Shown: positions 8,346 through 15,525, counted from the stretch's first letter. The stretch: 64,000 bases of DNA from UBA2279 sp034399355 (GCA_034399355.1 JAXMMT010000023.1:26983-90982), one strand, 5' to 3'. Notes: a model not told the origin generated them from the sequence alone. A program made the numbers and translations.

Positions 8346-8424
8346 TCCCCGGCTTCGAGCAGATGGGGCGAGCGCTAGAATAATGCAAGGGCTTGACCAC
8401 TGCTCAAGCCGAAAACCGTTAGTC
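8341..8424 (+). other. attC3, with decayed R'' box
   Basis: R' is GTTAGTC at 8418-8424. CGGCTTCGAGCAG at 8350-8362 pairs with CTGCTCAAGCCG at 8400-8411 apart from one extra C, the extrahelical base expected in attC stems. The expected R'' GTCTAAC is replaced by a degenerate sequence overlapping the stop codon of the acyltransferase. Confidence 0.7.
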
Positions 8425-8462
8425 ACAACCCGCACTAGACAATGTGCTCGCGTGACACTATA

Positions 8463-8498
8463 GTTTCCAAGTGACAATTATAGTTGCTAATTGGAAAC
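8463..8498. promoter_or_regulatory. inverted repeat, probable operator of the nucleotidyltransferase pair
   Basis: GTTTCCAA at 8463-8470 and TTGGAAAC at 8491-8498 form perfect arms around 20 bases that include a TATAGT-like -10 element. It lies immediately upstream of the start at 8510. The layout fits autoregulation by the winged-helix protein encoded next. Confidence 0.55.
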
Positions 8499-8509
8499 GG
8501 AAGTATCAG

Positions 8510-9433
8510 ATGCGTCCCCCAAAGACCCAACGAAGCAGTCTCAGGTACCGGCTTGACGACCTCTTGGGATCACCCGCGCTCATCCGTCTGACGCGCGTGC
8601 TCGTTCACGAGGTCAGAGGTTCCGTCGGCGTCGCAGATGCAGCCAGGATGGCCGGCCTTTCGACGGCCGGTGCTCGCAAGGCTCTCGGGAGTCTGGAGCG
8701 AGCTGGAATTGCGACTCGGGTTGGAACCGGCCGAGCCCAGAAGTACGGTCTCAGGGACGGCAGTCCATACATAGGCCCACTGCGCCAGCTGTTTGAACAG
8801 GAGCAGCAGCAGTATGACGACCTCGTCCAGCGCTTGCGACAGGCACTCGAGATGCCGGAGGTGCGTGAGGCCTGGGTGGAGCGTCTTCCAATAGAGCCTG
8901 GAGAGGCGCTGCAGGTGGACGTCATCGCTGAGACCAAGGCAATCACTTGGATAGGTCCGGAACTCCGCACTCGCCTTGTTGAGACGGAGAAGCGATTCAA
9001 CCTGATCATAGAGCTGGCCATCTTCACGCGTGCTGACGCACCCGTCATGCCGGAGGGAGCTATCCCGCTCTGGGGTGCGGGTGATGCAATCAGGGCGGAT
9101 CGAGCGCCGGGAGCCCAGACTCGCGCAGAGTCAGCCGAGCGCTCACTCCGGATGGCGGAAGCCGTCGCCGAGCTGATCAAGGCAGACCCATCCCTAATCC
9201 AACGTGCTTGGCAGCAGACGAATCGACTCCTGCACGAGGGACAGGGGACGGCCGACAGCGACATTGGCGAGTGGAGGCAGCTGCTCGAAGCATATTCCAC
9301 AGAGCGACTCAGGGACCTGCTGGTATCGAGAAGCTCACGGGCTGACAGACTGCGCAGAAGCTCTCCCTTCTTCGCGGTACTGACGCCGCAGGAGCGAGAC
9401 CGGATGATGAAGGAGATCGAGGCGAAGCGATGA
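8510..9433 (+). CDS. cassette 4: winged-helix protein, probable antitoxin-like partner of a nucleotidyltransferase
   Basis: A 307-residue protein. The first 90 residues are a winged helix (AARMAGLSTAGARKALGSLERAG is the likely helix-turn-helix region). The middle has DVIAET and other remnants that suggest a degenerate nucleotidyltransferase-like domain, and the C-terminus is helical. ATG at 8510 follows GGAAG; a GTG at 8471 would lie within the operator. Its stop overlaps the next start by four bases. The pairing resembles AbiE- and MenA/MenT-like systems, where the first protein represses transcription and neutralises the enzyme. This is inferred from architecture. Confidence 0.7.
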   Translation: MRPPKTQRSSLRYRLDDLLGSPALIRLTRVLVHEVRGSVGVADAARMAGLSTAGARKALGSLERAGIATRVGTGRAQKYGLRDGSPYIGPLRQLFEQEQQQYDDLVQRLRQALEMPEVREAWVERLPIEPGEALQVDVIAETKAITWIGPELRTRLVETEKRFNLIIELAIFTRADAPVMPEGAIPLWGAGDAIRADRAPGAQTRAESAERSLRMAEAVAELIKADPSLIQRAWQQTNRLLHEGQGTADSDIGEWRQLLEAYSTERLRDLLVSRSSRADRLRRSSPFFAVLTPQERDRMMKEIEAKR

Positions 9434-9975
9434 GGTACGACCAACTTGAACACGCCATACGCGCCGCCTGCGATATCTCAGGGGACACTGAGCTGCTGAT
9501 CTTCGGTTCGCAGTCCATTCTCGGCACGTATCCCGAAGCCCCCGAAAGCCTCAGGGCCTCGATTGAAGTTGACGTCCAGTCGAAGAACCGACCCGAAATG
9601 ACGGACTTCATAGATGGGGCGCTGGGCCAGGACTCCCAGTTCCATGCCACACATGGCTTCTATGTGCACGGCATCTCAATAGAGGCCGCAACTCTTCCCG
9701 ATGGTTGGTTGGAGCGAACGATTGATGTGTCCCACCCTGTTGGCACCAAGGGCAACACTGGGCTGTGTCTCGAGGCGCACGACTTGGCCGCAAGCAAGTT
9801 GGCTGCATACCGAGAAAAGGACAGGGTCTTCGTGGCGACGCTCCTGAGCGAGGGGCTCATCGACGGTGGGATCCTTCTCGGCCGAGTCAGGTCTCTACCC
9901 ATCGAGGACGACCATCGCAATCGCTTGGTCAGGTGGGTCGAGGTGACCGTTGCGGACATCACTCGGGAGGACTAG
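9430..9975 (+). CDS. cassette 4: DUF6036-like nucleotidyltransferase, candidate toxin
   Basis: A 181-residue protein with the nucleotidyltransferase-like start LLIFGSQSILG (a G-S motif) and a downstream acidic pair, IEVDV, as in DUF6036/AbiEii-type enzymes. LEAHDLAASKLAAYREKD matches the helix with Lys seen in this group. Overlaps the upstream winged-helix gene by four bases. Toxins of this fold transfer nucleotides to tRNA in characterised MenT proteins; whether this one does is unknown. Last gene before attC4. Confidence 0.7.
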   Translation: MRYDQLEHAIRAACDISGDTELLIFGSQSILGTYPEAPESLRASIEVDVQSKNRPEMTDFIDGALGQDSQFHATHGFYVHGISIEAATLPDGWLERTIDVSHPVGTKGNTGLCLEAHDLAASKLAAYREKDRVFVATLLSEGLIDGGILLGRVRSLPIEDDHRNRLVRWVEVTVADITRED

Positions 9976-9984
9976 AAGTGCCAT

Positions 9985-10088
9985 CTCATCATCATGTCGA
10001 TGATGATGAGCGTTTCGAATCCCGCAGTGGGGCCGCCATCGTGGCTGGCAAGGCGACATCGCGTGCAGGATGATGATCATGATGATGT
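9985..10088. repeat. ATG/CAT triplet palindromes in the tail of cassette 4
   Basis: CTCATCATCAT at 9985 and ATGATGATGAG ending at 10010 form a perfect 11-base hairpin with a GTCG loop. A second ATGATGATCATGATGATG cluster lies at 10069-10088. The first hairpin directly follows the nucleotidyltransferase gene and could end or protect its transcript, although no T tract follows. Confidence 0.5.
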
Positions 10089-10094
10089 GGGTGT

Positions 10095-10153
10095 GACTAA
10101 CCCGCGGATAACCTGACTCGCTTCGCTCGCAGGTTATCCGCCAAGCGTTAGGC
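10095..10153 (+). other. attC4
   Basis: R'' GACTAAC at 10095-10101 is the exact complement of the GTTAGTC opening cassette 4. CGGATAACCTG at 10105-10115 and CAGGTTATCCG ending at 10140 form perfect 11-base arms. R' is GTTAGGC at 10147-10153. The most regular of the five sites. Confidence 0.9.
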
Positions 10154-10180
10154 GTGTTCCGGCGACCCCTTCATAGGTGT

Positions 10181-10186
10181 TATAAT
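10181..10186 (+). promoter_or_regulatory. -10 element of the Phd/RelE cassette
   Basis: A consensus TATAAT lies 37 bases before the antitoxin start, inside cassette 5, so this cassette carries its own promoter. The -35 region is weak. Confidence 0.55.
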
Positions 10187-10222
10187 CAGCACCAGAAGTC
10201 AGGTCGGTTTCGGAGGTCAATC

Positions 10223-10498
10223 ATGGGTACTGCCGTGAAGTTCTCGGAGGACATTGTCCCGCTCGGCGACATGAAAGTGAACCCGGGTAAGATTGTGCGC
10301 CGCGTGGACGAGACTGGTCGTCCGGTTCTGCTGACCAGCCACGGACGCGGTGTCGCGGTCGTGCAGGCACTGTCTGAGTACGAAGCCGCTCAAGAGGAGC
10401 GTGAGTTCATGCGTGCCGTCGTTGCCGGCCTCGCTGACATCGACGCTGGACGCGTGGTTCCGCTCGCGGAAGTGAAGCGCCGCCTGGGTCTTGACTGA
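10223..10498 (+). CDS. cassette 5: Phd/YefM-family antitoxin
   Basis: A 91-residue protein. The N-terminal half (VNPGKIVRRVDETGRPVLLTSHGRGVAVVQ) is the DNA-binding, dimerising Phd/YefM fold. The C-terminal segment is the likely toxin-wrapping tail. ATG at 10223 follows CGGAGG. Its stop overlaps the toxin start (TGATG). Antitoxins of this type repress their own promoter, here the TATAAT element just upstream. Toxin-antitoxin cassettes are common in chromosomal integrons, where they are thought to stabilise the array. Confidence 0.9.
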   Translation: MGTAVKFSEDIVPLGDMKVNPGKIVRRVDETGRPVLLTSHGRGVAVVQALSEYEAAQEEREFMRAVVAGLADIDAGRVVPLAEVKRRLGLD

Positions 10499-10812
10499 TG
10501 GCTGCACGCATCGAGATCGAGTTCGCGAAGTCCGCTGAGGACGACTTGCACGACATCCTTGCGTGGTACGCGTCTCAGCAGGTACCGGAAGTCGGCATGC
10601 GATTGGTCGCGGGCATCATCGAACGCGTGGATCAGCTGGCAACGTTCCCGGACAGCGGCAGAATCGTCCCTGAGTTCGAGACGCCCTGGCTTCGCGAGCT
10701 CGAACAGCCGCCGTACCGGATCGTCTACCGTCGCGAGGACACAGCCGTCACCATCGTTCGTGTACTGCGCAGCGAACGGCTGATGGACTTGGGTCTGGAC
10801 GAAAACGCCTAA
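10498..10812 (+). CDS. cassette 5: RelE/ParE-family toxin
   Basis: A 104-residue protein with the ParE/RelE pattern: FAKSAEDDLHDILAWYA at the start, FPDSGRIVPE in the centre, and PYRIVYRREDTAVTIVRVLRSER as the closing strands. Coupled to the upstream antitoxin by a one-base overlap. Its stop codon TAA lies inside the R'' box of attC5, so no base is spared between gene and recombination site. Whether it cleaves ribosome-bound mRNA or inhibits gyrase cannot be decided. Confidence 0.88.
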   Translation: MAARIEIEFAKSAEDDLHDILAWYASQQVPEVGMRLVAGIIERVDQLATFPDSGRIVPEFETPWLRELEQPPYRIVYRREDTAVTIVRVLRSERLMDLGLDENA

Positions 10813-10892
10813 CCCGCGCTTCCACACCGACGCGCGCATGATGTCGCATAATGGGAGCGCAAGCGCGCGGCTGAAGCGCAAATGCGTTAGGC
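10807..10892 (+). other. attC5
   Basis: R'' GCCTAAC at 10807-10813 is the exact complement of the GTTAGGC opening cassette 5. GCGCTTC at 10816 and GAAGCGC at 10873 pair in the outer stem, and CG-rich segments pair further in. R' is GTTAGGC at 10886-10892. Confidence 0.85.
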
Positions 10893-10952
10893 GGGGCTGA
10901 CGCGTCGGCCGATGGTTTGCAATTCTACTACCGTGGAAGGTAATATATCGAC

Positions 10953-11147
10953 ATGCCAAAGAAACGTCGCGGCGGGTATGTGTTCGTGGGCTGGAAGGGC
11001 GACCACTCGCCTCGCCACGTGCACGTCTATCGAGACGGGAAGCTGGTCGTCAAGTGGGACCTCGACAACTGGCAGGCGATGGAAGGATTTGCGTCGAACC
11101 GGGTCAAGAGCTTGATACGGGAGCTCAAGGACGAGGGATTGCTATGA
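10953..11147 (+). CDS. cassette 6: DUF4160 protein
   Basis: A 64-residue protein with the DUF4160 core: GGYVFVGWKGDHSPRHVHVYRDG, then KWDLDNW and a C-terminal helix. The family is often found beside DUF2442 or HTH partners and is suspected, without proof known to me, to be part of toxin-antitoxin-like pairs. It overlaps the next gene by four bases (ATGA). The ribosome site (GGAAGG) is 12 or more bases upstream and weak. Confidence 0.75.
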   Translation: MPKKRRGGYVFVGWKGDHSPRHVHVYRDGKLVVKWDLDNWQAMEGFASNRVKSLIRELKDEGLL

Positions 11148-11668
11148 AGATCAGAGCCGTCAAGGCGAACAATCACAAGAAGGCTTTCGAGGTCACTCTC
11201 AGCAGGGGTCTCCTCACCTTCCCCTACTCGAAGACTGACCCGGCCCCTGCTTCCTCAGACCCAATTGAACGTGTCTACGTGGATGATGAGCTTGGTCGCG
11301 AGGGCTTCACTTATGTGTTGAAGTCAGGTGCTGAGGGATCTATGCATGTCGATTCTGTGCTTGAGTACAACGAGGATCCCAAGTACTTGCGCGACATGCT
11401 GCTGTACAATCTCACGGTTGAAGCCCAAAAGTGCATGAAGGCCAGTCGGCTCTCCCAGAATGAGGTTCTCCGTAGATCCAAGACCTCTGCCTCACAACTC
11501 GCTAGGCTCTTGGACGTGTCGAACAAGACCAAGTCACTCGACAAGATGGTCGTGCTGCTCGGCGCCCTGGACTGCGAGGTTGAATTCAACATTCACCCTG
11601 CCAAGTCAGGTCGAACCTCTGGGTCCGGTCGGGACATGCACCGAACCGCTGGCGCTGGCACAGCGTAG
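11144..11668 (+). CDS. cassette 6: DUF2442-like and helix-turn-helix protein
   Basis: A 174-residue protein. Residues 1-85 form a beta-rich domain (VKANNHKKAFEVTLSRG...FPYSK) similar to DUF2442. Residues about 100-150 are a helix-turn-helix of XRE type (RLSQNEVLRRSKTSASQLARLLD). The C-terminal 20 residues are poorly ordered. Likely the regulator or antitoxin partner of the preceding DUF4160 protein, with which it is translationally coupled. No attC follows within 110 bases, so the cassette end has been lost or is unrecognisable. Confidence 0.7.
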   Translation: MKIRAVKANNHKKAFEVTLSRGLLTFPYSKTDPAPASSDPIERVYVDDELGREGFTYVLKSGAEGSMHVDSVLEYNEDPKYLRDMLLYNLTVEAQKCMKASRLSQNEVLRRSKTSASQLARLLDVSNKTKSLDKMVVLLGALDCEVEFNIHPAKSGRTSGSGRDMHRTAGAGTA

Positions 11669-11778
11669 GCAGTCGTCTAGTTTCAAGTTTGAAGTGCAAC
11701 GCTTGTGTCTACGCGAGTGCAGAGCATCCCTCCGGCGTCTTGTAGCCCGGATCGCCTCGCCCTCACGCCAAGGAGGAG

Positions 11779-12825
11779 CTAGATTCCGGGACTCGCGTGG
11801 GCGACCGAGCGCTTGCGCAACACGAAGCCCACGAGCGCGGCGAGCAGGAGCGTGAGCGCGCCACCAACGAGGCCGGCAACGCTCGTGCCGACGTCGACCG
11901 ACGGCCACGTCACCTCGCCCTCGCCCTCAACCGCTTCCGCCGACTGCCTGAAGCCGTAGTCGGGCAGGAAGGATGTCTTCTCCTGCAACTCGGCGCTCGC
12001 CGCGTACACGCCCTCATCGGCAGCATCGAGTTCCTCGCTGCCGGTCACCTTCCCGATCGACCACTCGAGCCCATCGGGATTGGTGGACGCGAACCATGAG
12101 AACGCGGCGCCGGAGAGGACGGCCGCCACGAGCAGCCCCGCGAGCACGGGCTTCAGGTTGAGACCGCTAAACCTCTTGCGCTCGGCAACACGAGTGAGCA
12201 GCTCTGGCTGTGTGCGCTGTACGAAGAGCACGACCGCTGCGGTCACGAGGCCCTCGACGATGCCGATGCCGAGGTGGATCGGCTGCATCATCGCGGCGAA
12301 CGTGCCGAAGGGCAGCGCACTGATGCCCGAGAGGGTGGTCTCCACCACCACACCGAACGCGCCCAGCTGCAGGCCGACGACCGCAGCGATAAGGCTCCCC
12401 GTGAACAGCTTCGCACGCGTCGGGTTGTCTCCCACGATCTTCTTGTAGATGAGCGGGTAGGCGATGAACGCCGCGATGAAACCCATGTTGAAGATGTTGG
12501 CACCCAGCGCGAGCAGACCACCGTCGGCAAAGAAAAGCGCCTGTACGCTCAATACCGATGCCATCACGAGAAAGGCCGCATAGGGGCCGAGCAACACAGC
12601 CAGTATCAAGCCCCCGCCCAGATGCCCGCTCGAACCGGTGGCCGGAATGGTGAAGTTCAGCATCTGCGCCGCGAAGATGAAGGCGCCCACTACACCCATG
12701 AGCGGCACCTTGCGATCATCGAGCTCCTCGCGGACCTTCTTCGCACAGTAGACGGTGGTGATGGCGGTAGCCGCCCACATCGCTCCCCCCACTGCCGGAG
12801 AGATCAACGCATCTGCCATGTGCAT
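11779..12825 (-). CDS. nikMN: nickel/cobalt ECF transporter substrate-specific subunit, CbiM-CbiN fusion
   Basis: A 348-residue protein beginning M-H-M-A-D, where the N-terminal Met-His-x-His/Ala region is the metal-binding start of CbiM/NikM. The first 210 residues are the CbiM-like membrane core. The C-terminal 110 residues contain NPDGLEWSIG, the extracytoplasmic motif of CbiN/NikN, and a final membrane segment, so the two subunits are fused. AAGGGGA precedes the ATG. It is divergent from nikR-nikQ-nikO. Nickel rather than cobalt is inferred from the neighbouring NikR. Confidence 0.9.
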   Translation of the reverse strand: MHMADALISPAVGGAMWAATAITTVYCAKKVREELDDRKVPLMGVVGAFIFAAQMLNFTIPATGSSGHLGGGLILAVLLGPYAAFLVMASVLSVQALFFADGGLLALGANIFNMGFIAAFIAYPLIYKKIVGDNPTRAKLFTGSLIAAVVGLQLGAFGVVVETTLSGISALPFGTFAAMMQPIHLGIGIVEGLVTAAVVLFVQRTQPELLTRVAERKRFSGLNLKPVLAGLLVAAVLSGAAFSWFASTNPDGLEWSIGKVTGSEELDAADEGVYAASAELQEKTSFLPDYGFRQSAEAVEGEGEVTWPSVDVGTSVAGLVGGALTLLLAALVGFVLRKRSVAHASPGI

Positions 12826-12950
12826 GAAGCGTCCCCTTTCGTGCTACGTTGCTGTTGTTCGTGTTACTGTGTAGAGCGACCGTAGACCGCACAAAACCGC
12901 ACGTCAAGCGTATTGCCGCAATTCGCACGTATTGGTTCGCGAATATGTCG

Positions 12951-12985
12951 TGCGTGCTACTTTGAGGGCCTTCCGGTAGCACGCA
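12951..12985. promoter_or_regulatory. NikR-type operator
   Basis: TGCGTGCTAC and GTAGCACGCA form perfect 10-base arms separated by 15 bases, ending 22 bases before the nikR start. NikR sites are widely spaced inverted repeats of GTGNTAC-like halves, so autoregulation is likely. Two further GTGCTAC/GTGTTAC half-sites in direct orientation lie at 12841 and 12861, near the nikMN start. Confidence 0.7.
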
Positions 12986-13007
12986 GCGAGTACGAAGGAG
13001 AGTTCAC

Positions 13008-13427
13008 ATGCCAGAGGTGGTCAGGTTCGGCATCTCGGCCGACGAGCGACTTCTCGATCGTTTCGACGCACTTATCGCCGAGAAGGGCTACGTCAACCGC
13101 TCCGAGGCGGTCCGCGACCTCATCCGCAACGCGCTCGTCGAGGAGCAGTGGAGTGTAGGCGACGAGGAGGCCGTAGGCACGGTCACGCTCGTCTACGACC
13201 ACCACTCCAGCGACCTCGGCGACAAGCTGACCGAGCACCAGCACTCCCACCACGAGGTCATCGTCTCGACGCTGCACATCCACATGGACGCGCACCACTG
13301 CCTCGAGGTCGTCGTGCTGCGCGGCCCGGCGCGCGAGATCAAGCACATCGCCGACGAGCTCATCGGCACCAAAGGCGTTAAGCACGGCAAGTTCGTCGCC
13401 AGCACGACCGGCGACGGTCTCGTCTGA
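13008..13427 (+). CDS. nikR: nickel-responsive regulator NikR
   Basis: A 139-residue protein with the two NikR parts. Residues 1-45 form a ribbon-helix-helix (VRFGISADERLLDRFD, RSEAVRDLIR). The rest is an ACT-like domain holding the metal ligands: a His-rich HQHSHHEV, then LHIHMDAHHCLE with the His-x-His and Cys positions typical of the square-planar nickel site. AAGGAG precedes the ATG. It lies between the divergent transporter genes and would repress them when nickel is sufficient. Confidence 0.95.
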   Translation: MPEVVRFGISADERLLDRFDALIAEKGYVNRSEAVRDLIRNALVEEQWSVGDEEAVGTVTLVYDHHSSDLGDKLTEHQHSHHEVIVSTLHIHMDAHHCLEVVVLRGPAREIKHIADELIGTKGVKHGKFVASTTGDGLV

Positions 13428-13433
13428 CCGCCG

Positions 13434-14246
13434 ATGCCTTCCCTCGAGACAGGTCTCTACGAACTCGGACAGCTGGACCGACTGGCGTCGCAAGACACCC
13501 CGGTGCACCGCCTCGACCCGCGCGCCAAGGTGATCACCACGCTCGTGTTCCTGGTGGCGGTCGTCTCCTTCGGCAAGTACGACCTGCTGGGGATGCTGCC
13601 GTTCGCGCTCTTCCCCATCGTCATGGCGAGCGAGGGCCGGCTCCCCTTCCGCTTCCTGGCGCGCAAACTGCTGGCCGTTGCGCCGTTCGCGCTCGTCATC
13701 GGCTTCTTCAACCCCTGGCTCGACCGCGAGGTCATCGCCTACCTCGGCAGTATCGGCATCTCGGGCGGGTGGATCTCCTACGTCTCGATCGTCATCCGCT
13801 TCGGGCTGACCACCTCGGCCGCGCTCGTGCTCATTGGCACCACCGGCATGATGGGTGTCTGCATGGGAATCGAGCGTCTGGGCGCCCCCGATGTCTTCGC
13901 CACGCAGCTGCTGTTTCTGTACCGCTACATCTTCGTGCTGGGCGAGGAGACGATGCGCATGTCGCGCGCGCGCGCCTTGCGTTCTTTTGGTGGCCGAGGG
14001 ATGGGGCTGCGCATCTACGGCCAGATGCTCGGCCAGCTCCTTCTGCGCACCTACGAGCGGGCGCAGCGCATCTACCTCGCGATGCAGTGCCGCGGCTTCG
14101 ACGGCCACGTGCGCATCATGCGCACGCTGCACCTCACCGGCCGCGACGTCGCCTTCACGCTGGGCTGGTCGGCCGCGTTCGTCTGCTTCCGCCTCTACAA
14201 CGTTCCGCTACTGGTAGGCCACTTCGTCACGGGGTTGATCACATGA
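13434..14246 (+). CDS. nikQ: ECF transporter transmembrane subunit
   Basis: A 270-residue CbiQ-family protein with about five membrane segments. The motifs RSFGGRGMGLRIYGQ and AMQCRGFDGHVR are the two Ala-x-x-x-Arg-Gly-like coupling helices that contact the ATPases. It starts six bases after nikR and overlaps the ATPase gene by four bases, so nikR-nikQ-nikO is one operon. Works with NikMN and NikO to import nickel. Confidence 0.92.
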   Translation: MPSLETGLYELGQLDRLASQDTPVHRLDPRAKVITTLVFLVAVVSFGKYDLLGMLPFALFPIVMASEGRLPFRFLARKLLAVAPFALVIGFFNPWLDREVIAYLGSIGISGGWISYVSIVIRFGLTTSAALVLIGTTGMMGVCMGIERLGAPDVFATQLLFLYRYIFVLGEETMRMSRARALRSFGGRGMGLRIYGQMLGQLLLRTYERAQRIYLAMQCRGFDGHVRIMRTLHLTGRDVAFTLGWSAAFVCFRLYNVPLLVGHFVTGLIT

Positions 14247-14995
14247 GTCATCACAGCATCGCCGTCACCGACCTTGCCTTCAGCTATCCCGACGGCACCG
14301 CCGCCCTGAGCGGCGTGACCTTCGAGATCACACACGGCGAGTCGGTCGCCATCGTCGGCGCCAACGGCGCGGGCAAGTCAACGCTGCTCATGCACCTCAA
14401 CGGCTTCCTCTCGCCCACCTCGGGCAGTGTCCGTATCGGCGACATCCCGGTGACCAAAGGCACGCTTCCCGGCATCCGTAAGACGGTGGGAATGGTGTTC
14501 CAGGACCCCGACGACCAACTCTTCATGCCCACCGTCTACGAGGACGTCGCCTTCGGGCCCGTCAACCTTGGCCTTCCTGCCGAGGAGATCGACACGCGTG
14601 TGGCCGAGGCGCTGACGCGGGTGGGTGCGCTCAAGCTCAAGGACCGACCGCCGTACCGACTCTCGGGCGGCGAGAAGCGCGCCGTGGCGATCGCGACCGT
14701 GCTCGCAATGTGGCCGAACGTGCTGGTGATGGACGAGCCGTCCTCCAACCTCGACCCGCGCGCGCGGCGGCGGCTGATCGAGCTGCTCGGCACCTTCGAA
14801 CACACCAAGATCCTCGCAACGCACGACCTCGACCTCGCGCTCGACCTGTGTGACCGCACCATCGTCATGAGCGACGGCGTGGTCACCGCTGACGGACCGA
14901 CGCGCGAGATCTTCGCCGACGACGTGCTGCTGGAAGCGAGCGGGCTCGAGCGGCCGCTTGCGATGCAGGGCTGCCCTGTGTGCGGGAGCGCATAG
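14243..14995 (+). CDS. nikO: ECF transporter ATPase subunit
   Basis: A 250-residue ABC ATPase with Walker A GANGAGKST (about residues 38-46), Q-loop FQDPDDQLF, signature LSGGEKRA, Walker B VLVMDEP and the switch His in THDLDLA. The signature LSGGEKRAVAIA and QDPDDQ are characteristic of ECF ATPases. The C-terminus has C-P-V-C, a possible metal-binding addition. Start overlaps nikQ (ATGA). Confidence 0.95.
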   Translation: MSHHSIAVTDLAFSYPDGTAALSGVTFEITHGESVAIVGANGAGKSTLLMHLNGFLSPTSGSVRIGDIPVTKGTLPGIRKTVGMVFQDPDDQLFMPTVYEDVAFGPVNLGLPAEEIDTRVAEALTRVGALKLKDRPPYRLSGGEKRAVAIATVLAMWPNVLVMDEPSSNLDPRARRRLIELLGTFEHTKILATHDLDLALDLCDRTIVMSDGVVTADGPTREIFADDVLLEASGLERPLAMQGCPVCGSA

Positions 14996-15123
14996 GGACG
15001 GACTACCCGCTTGCCCGACACGTTCGTAGCCGCCGATTCCAGCTCGTACGACACCCGGTCGGTGCTATGCTGACGATATGGATCGTCCTTCCTGGATGAC
15101 GCGGGGAGTGACCGGAGGCAGTG

Positions 15124-15525
15124 ATGCCCCGGCACGAACAGTGGGGGTGCTTTGTGGTGAAGAAGGTGCTCGTAGTCGACGACGAACCGGCCATCGCCAA
15201 TCTCGCAAAGATCACGCTCGTCAACCGAGGTTTCGAGGTCGCAACGGCGAGTTGCGGCAAGGAGGCGCTTGAGAAAGTGGCAAGCGACCCCCCGGACGTC
15301 ATAGTCCTCGACGTGATGATGCCGGGCATGGACGGCTGGGAGGTCGCCAGCCGATTGAAGGAGAGCCCGGATACCAAACATATCCCGATCCTCATGCTCA
15401 CCGCATTGGGATGCGGGGAAGAGTCGAAGCCTGGATTCGCTCACGTCGACGAGTACTACACGAAGCCTTTCGAACCGGCGACGCTGGGCAAGCTTGTCCG
15501 CAAGCTCGCGGGCAAAGACGACTGA
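15124..15525 (+). CDS. single-domain response regulator
   Basis: A 133-residue receiver domain with VVDDEP at the start, phospho-acceptor D63 in VIVLDVMMPGMDGWE, and the conserved Thr and Lys (MLTALG, YYTKPF). There is no output domain, so it acts by protein contact or in a phosphorelay. ATG at 15124 follows GGAGG by five bases; GTG codons at 15154 and 15157 are alternatives that would trim a ten-residue N-terminal tail. No kinase is adjacent; the kinase at 17.4-19 kb is a possible partner. Confidence 0.88.
   Translation: MPRHEQWGCFVVKKVLVVDDEPAIANLAKITLVNRGFEVATASCGKEALEKVASDPPDVIVLDVMMPGMDGWEVASRLKESPDTKHIPILMLTALGCGEESKPGFAHVDEYYTKPFEPATLGKLVRKLAGKDD

Larger units (their letters stand above)
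4483..11668 (+). mobile_element. integron-type gene cassette array without a visible integrase
   Basis: Six consecutive cassettes are delimited by one attI-like and five attC-like sites, with every gene on the plus strand. Boundaries (G|TTRRRY) fall at 4582/4583, 5217/5218, 6993/6994, 8418/8419, 10147/10148 and 10886/10887. The opening bases of cassettes 1, 2, 4 and 5 are the exact complement of the R'' box in that same cassette's attC. Cassette 3 has a decayed R''; cassette 6 has no recognisable attC, so the right end is taken as the end of its last gene. No tyrosine recombinase gene is seen in the window, so this fits a cluster of attC sites lacking integrase (CALIN) or an integron that lost intI. 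Confidence 0.85.

Noticed and set aside
11669..11778. A sixth attC after the DUF4160/HTH cassette
   Set aside because: No GCCTAAC or paired arms could be found; left as an array without a terminal site.
12957..14132. 391-codon minus-strand frame opposite nikR and nikQ
   Set aside because: Antisense shadow of two well-defined genes, rich in Glu/Asp/His as typical for high-GC reverse frames.
15078..15272. Alternative plus-strand frame overlapping the response regulator
   Set aside because: No motif; the receiver-domain frame is complete and has a better ribosome site.
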